Assembly: GCA_047967505.1 (NCBI GenBank)
Contig: CM106541.1
DNA: 64,000 bases
DNA from: Dipteris shenzhenensis
Taxonomy: Eukaryota > Polypodiophyta > Polypodiopsida > Gleicheniales
Reading direction: 5' to 3' (one strand)
Below, piece by piece: positions 9,395 through 21,780 of the stretch (its first letter is position 1; every line of letters begins with the position of its first letter). Both the position numbers and the translations under genes were made by a program. The notes beneath the pieces were generated by a model. The model saw nothing but the letters and a program-made list of their open reading frames with translations. It made no database searches and was not told where the DNA came from.

Positions 9395-12300
9395 ATGTCT
9401 CCATCTTCAACAAGTAGCTCCAGTGAGGATGAATCCCTCCGTATCCACCATCGCGAAATGTGGTTGGAGCAAAAAATCAAATGTCTGTGTGATCGATGTC
9501 GAGGAAACATGTATCGTGCACGCAGGATTACACTCAATCATATCTCAAAGTATGGAGAATGGGATGTGATCGTAAACAAGGTAAGGGTTTGTAAGTTAAG
9601 GTTGATTGAGATACCTATGGGTGTTCATATGTTTGAGCTATGATCCCGTTTTAGCTTGATATAGGATGCAGTGCCACACCCGCACATGTTACCCTATGCC
9701 CGTCGTGAGGAGGCGAAGCGTCGGCGATATGAGGTGGGATCTTCAGGAGGGACCGTTACGGATACATGGAGTGATGGTGATAGTAGCCCTCCGCCATTAC
9801 CTCATGAATCCATGGAGGAGGAGGTGTTTGAGGGAGGGATAATAGCATGGAGCAGGATGATCTTTTTACCACAGCATTGACTCCACTGTTTGAGAGGTGC
9901 ACATTCTCTGTTCTACGTGCCTCCCTTGAGTTACTAAACTTGCAAACCATCTATGGATGGAGCAATGCAAGTTTGAATGCATTACTCAAGTAAGCTTTGA
10001 AGTCATTTTGCAAACATGGTGAATTATGCGCGTGGGTCAATTACTCGAATGCTTTTCCTCATTTATGGTCTTCACGTGCAGGCTATTGTGTAAAATGCTT
10101 CCAAGGGAGAATAAACTACCGACCTCAAGAGATATGGCAAGGCAACATGTGACCTCTCTTGGAGGATTAGATTACAAGCGCATCCATGCATGTGTCAACG
10201 ATTGCGTTTTGTTTCGTGGACTACATAAGGATGCAAGAGAGTGTCCTACTTGTGGAGAGGCAAGATATAGAGCAGATCTCAAAACCTTGGACGTGCCTCG
10301 TAAGGTATTGCGACATATTCCCATAATCCCTCGCATCCAACATATGTTCAAGTGCAAATCTATTGCAGAGCTCATGTCATGGCATTCCTCCAATCGATCA
10401 ACCGATGGCAAGTGGAGAACTCCCGCGGACTCTCCTGCGTGGAAGCATATTGAAGACACATGGCCAAGCTTCAAGGAAGAACCTAGGAGCTTGAGACTTG
10501 GATTGGGTATGGACGGTGTGAACCCATTTGGTCTCAAAAGCACGTCTTACAGTGTATGGCCAGTGGTATTGGTGAATTACAATCTTCCACCCTCTATGGC
10601 TATTAAGAAAGGACATGTCATACTGTCCCTTCTAATTCCAGGGAAACATAAAGTCAAAAATCCTGATGTTTATTTGGAGCCTTTGATTGATGAGCTAGAG
10701 ATACTTTGGAGAGGTATCGAGGTGCATGATGTGAGCAGGCCTCCCTCGTCACGAGACTTCGACTGCAAAGCAGTCTTGATGTGGATGATGCATGACTTCC
10801 CAGGCTATGGCGAGTGTTCAGGTAAGCATTGCATTTTTTAATTATGAATAGGCAAAGGACATGGCACCCTAAACCCACCTTCCACTCTTAATTGCATCTA
10901 TTGTTTAGGTCTCACTACATTGGGTTACCATGCATGTCCTGTTTGTGGTCCTTCGCCAGTTGCCTCACGGGCAGACGCATTGAATAAGGTTATCTATGAG
11001 AATCACCATCGATTTCTCCCACCTGATCATCCTAGATATGTTGCCCCTTGGAATGAAGTCCTCTTACAATCACTCACTGCGGGAGATTGGATGAGAATTT
11101 GGGATGGTTCCACGACTCCTCCACCACTTGGCATGAGCCGGTAAGGGTTTGTAACTATTGGCTGGAAGTAAAGATTGGCTATATTGGTTGAAAGTAAAGA
11201 TTGCACGCTAACACTTTATTTTGTTTAGATACTCCATCTTTTATCGTTTACCATATTGGTCCCACCTCAAGATCAATCACCTGCTTGATCCCATGCATAT
11301 CTTCAAGAATGTGGCATATACCATTTCGGTGCATTTGAATGGGACACGAGATTCGGCACGCATAAGGGAGGATCTACGTACCACAGGGAGGATGCATGAA
11401 GCTTGCGCTCAAGAGAGACCAAATGTGCGAGTTTTTTTACCTCGTGCACCGTGGATGTTGTCAAAGCTAGAGATGGCGACGGTGAAGCGCGCTATTACTA
11501 CAATTCGTACTCCCACTGGATGCATGAGGTGTTTGAAGGGAGCCTTTACAAAGAGCAAGAAAAGAGGTGTAGAGCAATTATATGGCTTGAAATCTCATGA
11601 TTGGCACAAGATGCTCCAAGTAAGTATTTTATATGCATAATATCTTTTTCCTTTCAAATTTGTGAGTGAATAGCTATAAGCAACTAATCAACCACCTCCT
11701 CGTGGGTTCAGTTCATACTACCTACTAGCATTTCACGTAGTGCATCAAAGGATGTGAAAGATTGTATTTACAAGATGGGCGAGCTTGTGAGGTATGTGAG
11801 CTCAAAGGAAATAGATCCCACCACTCTTGAGAATGCTCAAGTTATGTTAGTGGAGGCGGTTTGTTTAGTGGAGGAGACATTTCCATGTTCTATTCTCACA
11901 AGCCAACTACATCTCATAGTACATTTGGTGGATGAGATTGCTATATGCAGTACTATACATGCACGATGGTTGTTTTTCCTTGAGAGCTTCATGAAGACGT
12001 TGAAGGGCTTCGTGAGACAAAATGCAAGACCCGAAGGTAGCATGGCTGAGGGTTGGTTGGTACAAGAGTCACTTGTATATATTTTTGAGTTTCTTGTTAA
12101 TGTGGATAGCTCTCTCCCACGACTATGGAGAGATGATGAAGACCTAAGGATGACCTCTATTGTGCCTCAAGGAAAAGGACGCAACAAAGTAATAGACACG
12201 GAGTTGCATAATAGTATCAACCTCTTTTGCATGCTTAATAGTGATGTGATGAAAAGATGGGTGACAAGATACGAGGATGCAAAGGCAAGAAGACAAGAAG

Positions 12301-12879
12301 AAAGGGCCCTCTTTTATACACACCACGGATCTCTGTGCCATACCCTCAGCATCTAAGAGCACTTCCAAAGGATATTCATGTTGATTGGCTACTTGATGAA
12401 ATGGAGAAAGCAGAGAAAGATGAGGGGATGCATATCACAATGGAAGAATGGGAGTATGCTAGGGGATGCATGAGCAAGGTCGGTATATAGAATGTTATGC
12501 ATAAGTTAGGAGCTTTTTATAATTTAGATTGCTTATTTAATTGATTTTTTCTTGGTGTAGTGCACTATGTTCAATGCTATATGGTGTGAGGGCAAGCATT
12601 TTCGAACACAACGGATTGATGATAAGAGAAACACACAAGATTGCGGCGTCATTGCTAGCTTTGAGGGAGACAATGTAGCCATGGATGATTATTGTGGCAT
12701 AATCAAGGATATCATTATGCTTGACTTTCGACGTTTCTTTGTGTATGTTTTGGATGTAAAGTGGTTTAAGGACGTGGTGGAAAGAGGCCCTAATGCAACA
12801 ATCAAATGCCATGCAAGTGGTTTTGTAACTATTGACTCCACAAAGTTTTGGCAAAGTAGGAAGGGCACACTAGTACTAC
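9395..12879 (+). pseudogene. CACTA transposase gene (tnp2, DUF4218, DUF4216) of copy A, 3' truncated
   Basis: I start at the ATG at 9395, directly after a TTTGTTTGTAG acceptor kept in all three copies, so a 5' UTR intron is likely. Exon 1 has a CDRC zinc-type pair. The tnp2 core (about 10,080-11,640) shows GMDGVNPFG with the first catalytic-type Asp, HDFPGYGECSG and LLDPMHIFKNV with the second. DUF4218 follows (11,750-12,350: TSQLHLIVHLVDE, RWLFFLESFMKTLKGFVR), then DUF4216 (12,570-12,879: DCGVIASFEG, LDVKWFKD). Introns with GTAAG donors separate the parts. A has lost 33 bases near 9,833 against C and D, and ends at LVLPQQ where the second terminus begins. It cannot make a full transposase. 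Confidence 0.85.
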
Positions 12880-13370
12880 CACAACAAGACAAAGCACCCA
12901 TAGACGCGCGCACAGACGCGTTTCATGAACTAAATAAAAAACTTACGGGCGCGTCTATTTGCGCGTCTATTTGCATGTCAGGAGACCCGCGTCTATTAGC
13001 ACGTCTATATATCAGACTTACGTGCGTATAGACGTGCTCATACACGCGTAAATAGACGCGCATATAAACGCTTTGATAGACGCACGTATAGATGAAAGTC
13101 GAACAGACAGACACGAATATAAACGCGTTTGTAAACGCACTGATAGACGCGCCTTTTTTTTTAATATAAATTTTACAGAATACTGTGTGTGTTGTGTATG
13201 CTATATTGTTACAAGAATCCCATATCCACATTCTGTAATTCAATTCTTACAGCCAACCTCATTTTAATTACAATTCCAAATAAAATATTACAACTCCAAA
13301 ACGCAATAAAATTGAAAGCTCAAAAAGTGCTTGTATATACATATAGCACGAAGCTAAGCCACGTCATGTG
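12880..13370 (+). mobile_element. CACTA 5'-end fragment B, cut by the satellite array
   Basis: CACAACAAGACAAAGCACCC is followed by a subterminal array (12,900-13,160) and the AT-rich stretch that in A precedes the TNPA-like gene. It ends inside the first AGCCACGTCATGTG hairpin, where sequence switches to satellite at 13,371. The first eight bases (CACAACAA) coincide with the codons of the tnp2 frame they interrupt. Confidence 0.8.
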
Positions 13371-16300
13371 CTTTGTATGGTCGATCACGCATTATACACC
13401 ATTTTTTCCCTAGTGATATGCACATCCGCAAAAAAACACACCCTTAAGTGTGTTATCTGACCAAGTACTTATCGGATGGGTGTGCCTCTTTGAGAACATT
13501 TCAATACCACCTAGGTTGAGTTGTGCCCATCGGATATCCTTTGCATGGTCGATCGAGCATTAAATACTATTTTTGCTCTAGTGTCATGCACATCCGTAAA
13601 AGAACACGCTACTAGCTATATTATCCGATCAAGCACTTATGGGATGGGTGTGCGACTTTGCATGTAAGTCAATTCCACCTACTTGAAGGTGTGTGCAAAG
13701 TATTGTGCCCATCGGATATGCTTTGCATTGTCGATCAAGCATAAAACACCGTTTTTGCCTTAGTGTCATGCACAACCATGAAAAAACACGGTCCTAAGTG
13801 TGTTAATCAAACAAGTACTTATCGGATGGGGGCTCCAGTTTGCACGCAAGTCCGTTTCAACTAGGTTGAGATGCATGCAAAGTATTTTCACCATCGTATA
13901 TGCTCTGCATGGTCGATTACACATTATACACCGTTTTTCCCATAGTGATATGCACATCCGCAAAAAAAATGCCCTTAGGTATGTTATCTGATCAAGTACT
14001 TATCGGATGGGTGTGCCTCTTTAAGAACATTTCAATACCACCTAGGTTAAGGTGTAGGAAAGGTATTGTGCCCATCTGATATGCTTTGCATGGTCGATCG
14101 AGCATTAAATACCATTTTTACCTTAGTGTCATGCACATCCATAAAAAAACACGCTACTAGGTTTGTTATCCGATCAAGTACTTATAAGATGGGAATGCCA
14201 CTTTGCATGTAAGTCAATTCCACCTAGTTGAAGGTGTGTGCAAAGTATTGTGCCCATCGGATATGCTTTGCATTGTCGATCAAGCATAAAACACCGTTTT
14301 TGCCTTTGTTTCATGCACAACCATATAAAAACACGGCCGTAGGTGTGTTGTTCAAATAAGTACTTATCGGATGGGGGCTCCACTTTGCACGCAAGTCCGT
14401 TTCAACTACGTTGAGGTGCATGCAAAGTATTGTCACCATCGGATATGCTTTGCATGGTCGATCACACATTATACACCATTTTTTCCCTAGTGATATGGAC
14501 ATCCACAAAAAAACATGCCATTAGGTGTATTATCTGACCAAGTACTTATCAGATGGGTGTGCCTCATTGAGAACATTTCAATACCACCTAGGTTGATGTG
14601 TACAAAAAGTGTTGTGCCCATCAGATATTCTTTGCATGGTCGATCGAGCATTAAATACTATTTTTGCTCTAGTGTCATGCACATCCGTAAAAAAACACAC
14701 TGCTAGGTATGTTATCTGATCAAGCACTTATGGGATGGGCGTGCCACTTTGCATGTGAGTCAATTCCATCTAGTTGAATGTGTGTGCAATGTATTGTGCC
14801 CATCAGATATGCTTTGCATTGTCGATCAAGCATAAAACACCGTTTTTGCCTTAGTGTCATGCACAACCATGAAAAAACACGGTCCTAAGTGTGTTATTCA
14901 AACAAGTACTTATCGGATGGGGGCTCCACTTTGGATGCAAGTCCGTTTCAACTAACTTGAGGTGTGTGCAAAGTATTGTCACCATTGGATATGATTTGTA
15001 TGGTCGATCACGCATTATACACCGTTTTTTCCCTAATTGTATGCACATCCGCAAAAAAAGATGCCCTTAGGTGTGTTATCTGACCAAGTACTTATCGGAT
15101 GGGTGTGCCTCATTGAGAACATTTCAATACCACATAGGTTGAGGTGTACGAAAAGTGTTGTGCCCATCGGATATCCTTTGCATGGTTGATCGAGCATTAA
15201 ATACTATTTTTGATCTAGTGTCATGCACATCCGTAAAAAAACACGCTACTAGGTATGTTATCAGATCAAGCACTTATGGGATGGGTGTGCCACTTTGCAT
15301 GTGAGTCAATTCCATCTAGTTGAAGGTGTGTGCAAAGTATTGTGCCCATTGTATATGCTTTGCATTGTCGATCAAGCATAAAACACCGTTTTTGCCTTAG
15401 TGTCATGTACAACCATGAAAAAACACGGTCCTAGGTGTATTATTCAAACAAGTACTTATCGGATGAGGGCTCCACTTTTCAAGCAAGTCCTTTTCAACTA
15501 AGCTGAGGTGTGTGCAAAGTATTGTCACCATCGAATATGATTTGCATGGTCGATCACGCATTATACACCGTTTTTTCCCTAATGGTATGCACATCTGCAA
15601 AAAAAGATGCCCTTAGGTGTGTTATCTGACCAAGTACTTATCGGATGGGCGTGCCTCTTTGAGAACATTTCAATACCACCTAGGTTGAGGTGTACAAAAA
15701 GTGTTGTGCCCATCGGATATCCTTTGCATGGTCGATTGAGTATTAAATACTATTTTTACTCTAATGTCATGCACATCCGTAAAAAAACACGCTGCTAGGT
15801 ATGTTATCCGATTAAGCACTTATGGGATGGGCATGCCACTTTGCATGTAAGTCAATTCCACCTATTTGAAGGTGTGTGCAAAGCATTGTGCCCATCGGAT
15901 ATGCTTTGCATTGTCGATCAAGCATAAAACACCGTTTTTGGCCTAGTGTCATGCACAACCATATAAAAACACGGCCGTAGGTGTGTTATTCAAATAAGTA
16001 CTTATCGGATGGGGGCTCCAATTGGCACGCAAGTCCGTTTCAACTATATTGAGGTGCGTGCAAAGTATTGTCACCATCAGATATGCTTTGCATGGTTGAT
16101 CACGCATTATACACCCTTTTTTCCCTAGTGATATGCACATCCACAAAAAAACACGCCCTTAGGTGTGTTATCTAACCAAGTACTTATCGGATGGGTGTGA
16201 GCCTTTGAGAACATTTCAATAACACCTAGGTTGAGGCGTATGAAAAATGTTGTGCCCATCGGATATCCTTTGCATGGTCGATCGAGCATTAAATACTATT

Positions 16301-19300
16301 TTTGCTCTAGTGTCATACACATCCGTAAAAAAACACGCTGCTAGGTATGTTATGTGATCAAGCACTTATGGGATGGGCATGCCACTTTGCATGTAAGTCA
16401 ATTCCACCTAGAACACCATTTTTGCCTTAGTGTCATGCACAACCATGAAAAAACACGGTCCTAGGTGTGTTATTCAAACAAGTACTTATCGGATTGGGGC
16501 TCCACTTTGCACGCAAGTCCGTTTCAACTACGTTGAGGTGTGTGCAAAGTATTGTCACCATCGGATATGAATTGAAATGGTAGATCATGCATTATACACC
16601 GTTTTTTCCCTAGTGGTATGCACATCCGCAAAAAAACACACCCATATGTGTGTTATCTGACCAAGTACTTATCAGATGGGTGTGCAAAGTATAGTGCCCA
16701 TCGGATATGCTTTGCATTGTCGATCAAGCATAAAACACCGTTTCTGCCTTAGTGTCATGCACAACCATATAAAAACACGGCCGTAGGTCTGTTATTCGAA
16801 TAAGTACTTATCGGATGGGGGCTCCACTTTGCACGCAAGTCTGTTTCAACTACGTTGAGGTGCGTGCAAAGTATTATCACCATCAGATATGCTTTGCATG
16901 GTCGATCACGCATTATACACCATTTTTTCCCTAGTGATATGCACATCCGCAAAAAAACACGCCCTTAGGTGTGTTATCTGACCAAGTACTTATCGGATGG
17001 GTGTGCCTCTTTGAGAACATTTCAATACCACCTAGGTTGAGGCTATGAAAAGTGTTGTGCCCATCGGATATCCTTTGGATGGTCGATCGAGCATTAAATA
17101 CTATTTTTGCCCTAGTGTCATGCACATCCGTAAAAGAACACTCTGCTAGGTATGTTATGTGATCAAGCACTTATGGGATGGGCATGCCACTTTGCATGTA
17201 AGTAAATTCCACCTAGTTGAAGGTGTGTGCAAAGTATTGTGCCCATCGGGTATGCTTTGCATTGTCAATCAAGCATAAAACGCCGTTTTTACCTTAGTGT
17301 CATGCACAACCATGAAAAAACACGGTCCTAGGTGTGTTATTCAAACAAGTACTTATCGGATGGGGGCTCCACTTTGCACGCAAGTCCGTTTCAACTACGT
17401 TGAGGTGTGTGCAAAGTATTGTCACCATCGGATATGATTTGCATGGTAGATCACGCATTATACACCGTTTTTTCCCTAGTGGTATGCACATCCGCAAAAG
17501 AACATGCCCTTAGGTGTGTTATCTGACCAAGTACTTATCGGATGGGTGTGCCTCTTTGAGAACATTTCAATACCACCTAGGTTGAGGTGTACAAAAAGTG
17601 TTGTGCCCATCGGATATCCTTTGCATGGTCGATCGAGCATTAAATACTATTTTTGCTCTAGTGTCATGCACATCCATAAAAAAACACGCTGCTAGGTATG
17701 TTATCCGATCAAGCACTTATGGGATGGGCATGCCACTTTGCATGTAAGTCAATTCCACCTATTTGAAGGTGTGTGCAAAGCATTGTGCCCATCGGATATG
17801 CTTTTCATTGTCGATCAAGCATAAAACACCGTTTTTGCCCTAGTGTCATGCACAACCATATAAAAACACGGCCGTAGGTGTGTTATTCAAATAAGTACTT
17901 ATCGGATGGGGGCTCCAATTGGCACGCAAGTCCGTTTCAACTATATTGAGGTGCGTGCAAAGTATTGTCACCATCAGATATGCTTTGCATGGTTGATCAC
18001 GCATTATACAGCCTTTTTTCCCTAGTGATATGCACATCCACAAAAAAACACGCCCTTAGGTGTGTTATCTAACCAAGTACTTATCGGATGGGTGTGACCC
18101 TTTGAGAACATTTCAATAACACCTAGGTTGAGGCGTATGAAAAGTGTTGTGCCCATCGGATATCCTTTGCATGGTCGATCGAGCATTAAATACTATTTTT
18201 GCTCTAGTGTCATACACATCCGTAAAAAAACACGCTGCTAGGTATGTTATGTGATCAAGCACTTATGGGATGGGCATGCCACTTTGCATGTAAGTCAATT
18301 CCACCTAGAACACCATTTTTGCCTTAGTGTCATGCACAACCATGAAAAAACACGGTCCTAGGTGTGTTATTCAAACAAGTACTTATCGGATTGGGGCTCC
18401 ACTTTGCACGCAAGTCCGTTTCAACTACGTTGAGGTGTGTGCAAAGTATTGTCACCATCGGATATGAATTGAAATGGTAGATCATGCATTATACACCGTT
18501 TTTTCCCTAGTGGTATGCACATCCGCAAAAAAACACACCCATATGTGTGTTATCTGACCAAGTACTTATCAGATGGGTGTGCAAAGTATAGTGCCCATCG
18601 GATATGCTTTGCATTGTCGATCAAGCATAAAACACCGTTTCTGCCTTAGTGTCATGCACAACCATATAAAAACACGGCCGTAGGTCTGTTATTCGAATAA
18701 GTACTTATCGGATGGGGGCTCCACTTTGCACGCAAGTCTGTTTCAACTACGTTGAGGTGCGTGCAAAGTATTATCACCATCAGATATGCTTTGCATGGTC
18801 GATCACGCATTATACACCATTTTTTCCCTAGTGATATGCACATCCGCAAAAAAACACGCCCTTAGGTGTGTTATCTGACCAAGTACTTATCGGATGGGTG
18901 TGCCTCTTTGAGAACATTTCAATACCACCTAGGTTGAGGCTATGAAAAGTGTTGTGCCCATCGGATATCCTTTGGATGGTCGATCGAGCATTAAATACTA
19001 TTTTTGCCCTAGTGTCATGCACATCCGTAAAAGAACACTCTGCTAGGTATGTTATGTGATCAAGCACTTATGGGATGGGCATGCCACTTTGCATGTAAGT
19101 AAATTCCACCTAGTTGAAGGTGTGTGCAAAGTATTGTGCCCATCGGGTATGCTTTGCATTGTCAATCAAGCATAAAACGCCGTTTTTACCTTAGTGTCAT
19201 GCACAACCATGAAAAAACACGGTCCTAGGTGTGTTATTCAAACAAGTACTTATCGGATGGGGGCTCCACTTTGCACGCAAGTCCGTTTCAACTACGTTGA

Positions 19301-20780
19301 GGTGTGTGCAAAGTATTGTCACCATCGGATATGATTTGCATGGTAGATCACGCATTATACACCGTTTTTTCCCTAGTGGTATGCACATCCGCAAAAGAAC
19401 ATGCCCTTAGGTGTGTTATCTGACCAAGTACTTATCGGATGGGTGTGCCTCTTTGAGAACATTTCAATACCACCTAGGTTGAGGTGTACAAAAAGTGTTG
19501 TGCCCATCGGATATCCTTTGCATGGTCGATCGAGCATTAAATACTATTTTTGCTCTAGTGTCATGCACATCCGTAAAAAAACACGCTGCTAGGTATGTTA
19601 TCCGATCAAGCACTTATGGGATGGTCGTGCCACTTTGCATGTAAGTCAATTCCACCTAGTTGAAGGTGTGTGCAAAGTACTGTGCCCATCGGATATGCTT
19701 TGCATTGTTGATCAAGCATAAAACACCGTTTTTGCCTTAGTGTCATGCACAACCATATAAAAACACAACCGTAGGTGTGTTATTCAAATAAGTACTCATC
19801 AGATGGGGCCTCCACTTTGCACGCAAGTCCGTTTCAACTACATTGAGGTGCGTGCAAAGTATTATCACCATCGGATATGCTTTGCATTGTCGATCACGCA
19901 TTATACACCATTTTTTCCCTAGTGATATGCACATCCGCAAAAAAACACGCCCTTAGGTGTGTTATCTGACTAAGTACTTATCAGATGGGTATTCCTCTTT
20001 GAGAACACATACCACCTAGGTTGAGGCTTAGGAAAAGTGTTGTGCCCATCGGATATCCTTTGCATGGTCGCCATTAAACACTGTTTTGGCCTTAGTGTCA
20101 TGCACAATCATCAAAAAATGCGGTCCTAGATGTGTTATTCGACTAAGTACTTATGGGATGGGCACGCCACTTTGCATGTAAGTCAATAATACCTAGGTTG
20201 AGATGTGTGAAAAGTAGTGTGATGATCGCATATGCGTTGCATTGTCGATTAAGCATAAATCAACGTTTTTGCCTTGGTGTCATGGACAACAACGAATAAA
20301 AAACATGGTCCTAGGTGTGATATTCTAAAAAGTAGTTATTGATTGGGTGTTCCACTTTGCATGGAATACCATACCACCACTTTTGAGGCACGTGCAAAGT
20401 ATTGTGCCCATCGTATATGCTTTACATGGTAGATTGAGTATTAAATACCGTTTTTGGCCTTGGTGTCATGTACAACGATCAAAAAACATGATCGTAGGTG
20501 TATTTTTCAAACAAGTACTTATCGGATGGGGATGCCACTTTGCACACAAGTCAATACTTCCTAGGTTGACGAACGTGCAAAGTCTTGTGTCCATTGGATA
20601 TGCTTTGCATAGTCGATCTCACATGATACACCATTTTGTTCCTAGTGTTATGCACAATCGTCATAAAATACGTTTGGAGGTGTGTTATCCGAACAAGTAC
20701 TTATGGGATGGGTGCACCACTTTGTATGCAAGTCAATAAGACCTAGGTTGAGGCGTGTACAAAGTTTTGTGCCCATCGGA
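13371..20780. repeat. Satellite array, 182-bp monomer in a 546-bp higher-order trimer
   Basis: Landmarks such as TCGATC(A/G)(A/C)GCAT recur at 13731, 13913, 14094, 14276, giving 181-182 bp. Three monomer types alternate: one with ATTATACACCGTTTTTTCC, one with GAGCATTAAATACTATTTTT and one with AAGCATAAAACACCGTTTTT. The first type returns at 13913, 14459, 15004, 15550 and 16096, that is every 545-546 bp. All share ACTTATCGGATGGG-type and GTGCCCATCGGATATGC-type blocks. The array holds about 40 monomers. Trimers are regular to about 16,100, rearranged with a large duplication to 19,640, and diverged after 20,000. The repeated 63-79 residue frames in it are by-products of the repeat. Confidence 0.93.
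15850..19645. repeat. 1,897-bp tandem duplication within the satellite
   Basis: Sequence from about 15,850 to 17,745 recurs from about 17,747 to 19,640 with an offset of 1,897 and very few changes, including an abnormal join (CCACCTAGAACACCATTTTT at about 16,407 and 18,304) that deletes part of a monomer. The offset is not a multiple of 546, so the copied block includes the rearranged monomers. Confidence 0.88.
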
Positions 20781-21010
20781 GAATGTAGATGCGATAATAT
20801 TAGAAAATTCTCGGTATGTGTATATGTGTGTGTGTGTGGCAAACAATTTTGATACAACAAAGTAAACACCTAGTGCACAAATTATGCACTTCATACCTTG
20901 AGTAAATAAGCTTGTTGATGAGGATAAATACACTTTTGAATAAAAGCACAGTTGTTGTATGACCACAATAGGATCGCTTTGACACCTGTGATTTTGCCCA
21001 CATGTAAGTT
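20781..21010. other. Short unique spacer with a TG microsatellite
   Basis: A (TG)n run near 20,820 and otherwise AT-rich sequence. No gene seen. Confidence 0.5.
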
Positions 21011-21780
21011 TGCAAATAGTATAAAAAATCATATAATAATATATTAATAGTTTGCAAATGTGTATAGCAAGTGAGTAATGGGAAGTGGAAGTGGGAGTGA
21101 GGAGGGAGGAGTGGAATGGGAGAGGGAAGTAATAGGGGTGTATGATAATAAGTATAAAAAATAGTATAATAATATATTAATAGTTTTCAAATGGCAAGTG
21201 AGTAATGGGAAGTGGAAGTGAGAGTGGGGAGGGAAGAATGGAATGGGAGAGGGGAAGGTAATAGGGGAGTAGGATAATAAGGGAGTGAAATGAGTGAGGG
21301 AGATAATAGGGGATGAAAAAGAGGAGGGTGAGATGGGGAAATATGGGATTTTGGGAAATGGGAGGAGTATGGGACGTGGTGGAAATGTGGGATGGGAGTG
21401 GTGGCAATGGGGAGGAAGAAGAAATGGATGGATGGGGGGAGGGCTAATGGAAGATTGGGATGAGGGATGGGGGTCCAATGGGAGAGGGGGAGTAATGGGA
21501 GCCAATGGGAGAGGGGATAAATGAAAAGCCAATAGAAGAGAGGGGAGGAATGGAAAGCCAATAGGAGAGGAGGAGGAAAACCTAATTTTTCTTATATATA
21601 GACTTCCTTCTTCATTTATTCTCCCCTCATTTCATTCATTAAAACAAGAAAGCAAGGACGATCAAGAAAGCAAGGAAGGAGGAGCAAGAAAGCAAGAAAG
21701 AGCAAACTTACAAACTTTTTCCAAGTACTTGCAAATTTTTTTGATTAATTCTTTATCTAGATTTTTTCTTAAAAATTTGA
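21011..21780. repeat. Purine-rich tandem duplication (GGAAGTGGAAGTG unit)
   Basis: About 21,030-21,160 and 21,165-21,295 are copies that each begin TAATATATTAATAGTTT and run into AGTGAGTAATGGGAAGTGG and GGAATGGGAGAGG. The rest to 21,590 is G/A-rich with ATGGGAGAGG words. A T-rich gap follows at 21,580-21,780 and contains AGAAAGCAAGGA repeats. Confidence 0.7.

Larger units (their letters stand above)
6505..12879 (+). mobile_element. CACTA/EnSpm copy A (family 1), 5' end and both genes, no 3' end
   Basis: It starts with CACAACAAGACAAAGCACCC, the same end as copies B and C. Order: terminus, subterminal motif array, TNPA-like gene on the minus strand, motif-rich divergent spacer, tnp2 gene on the plus strand. 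The tnp2 gene is cut inside DUF4216 at 12,879/12,880, where a second 5' terminus (B) begins. The last tnp2 exon and the 3' terminus seen in copy C are therefore missing. It was inserted into the 5' part of the DUF7869 gene. Confidence 0.85.

Noticed and set aside
13766-19940. Families of 63-79 residue ORFs repeated at regular distance
   Set aside because: They are one satellite monomer read again and again on both strands; not genes.
13371-20780. CRISPR-like regular repeats
   Set aside because: The units are contiguous 182-bp monomers without unique spacers, in plant DNA.
20815-20840. TG run as a telomere-like sequence
   Set aside because: Simple TG microsatellite; no TTTAGGG-type repeats in the window.
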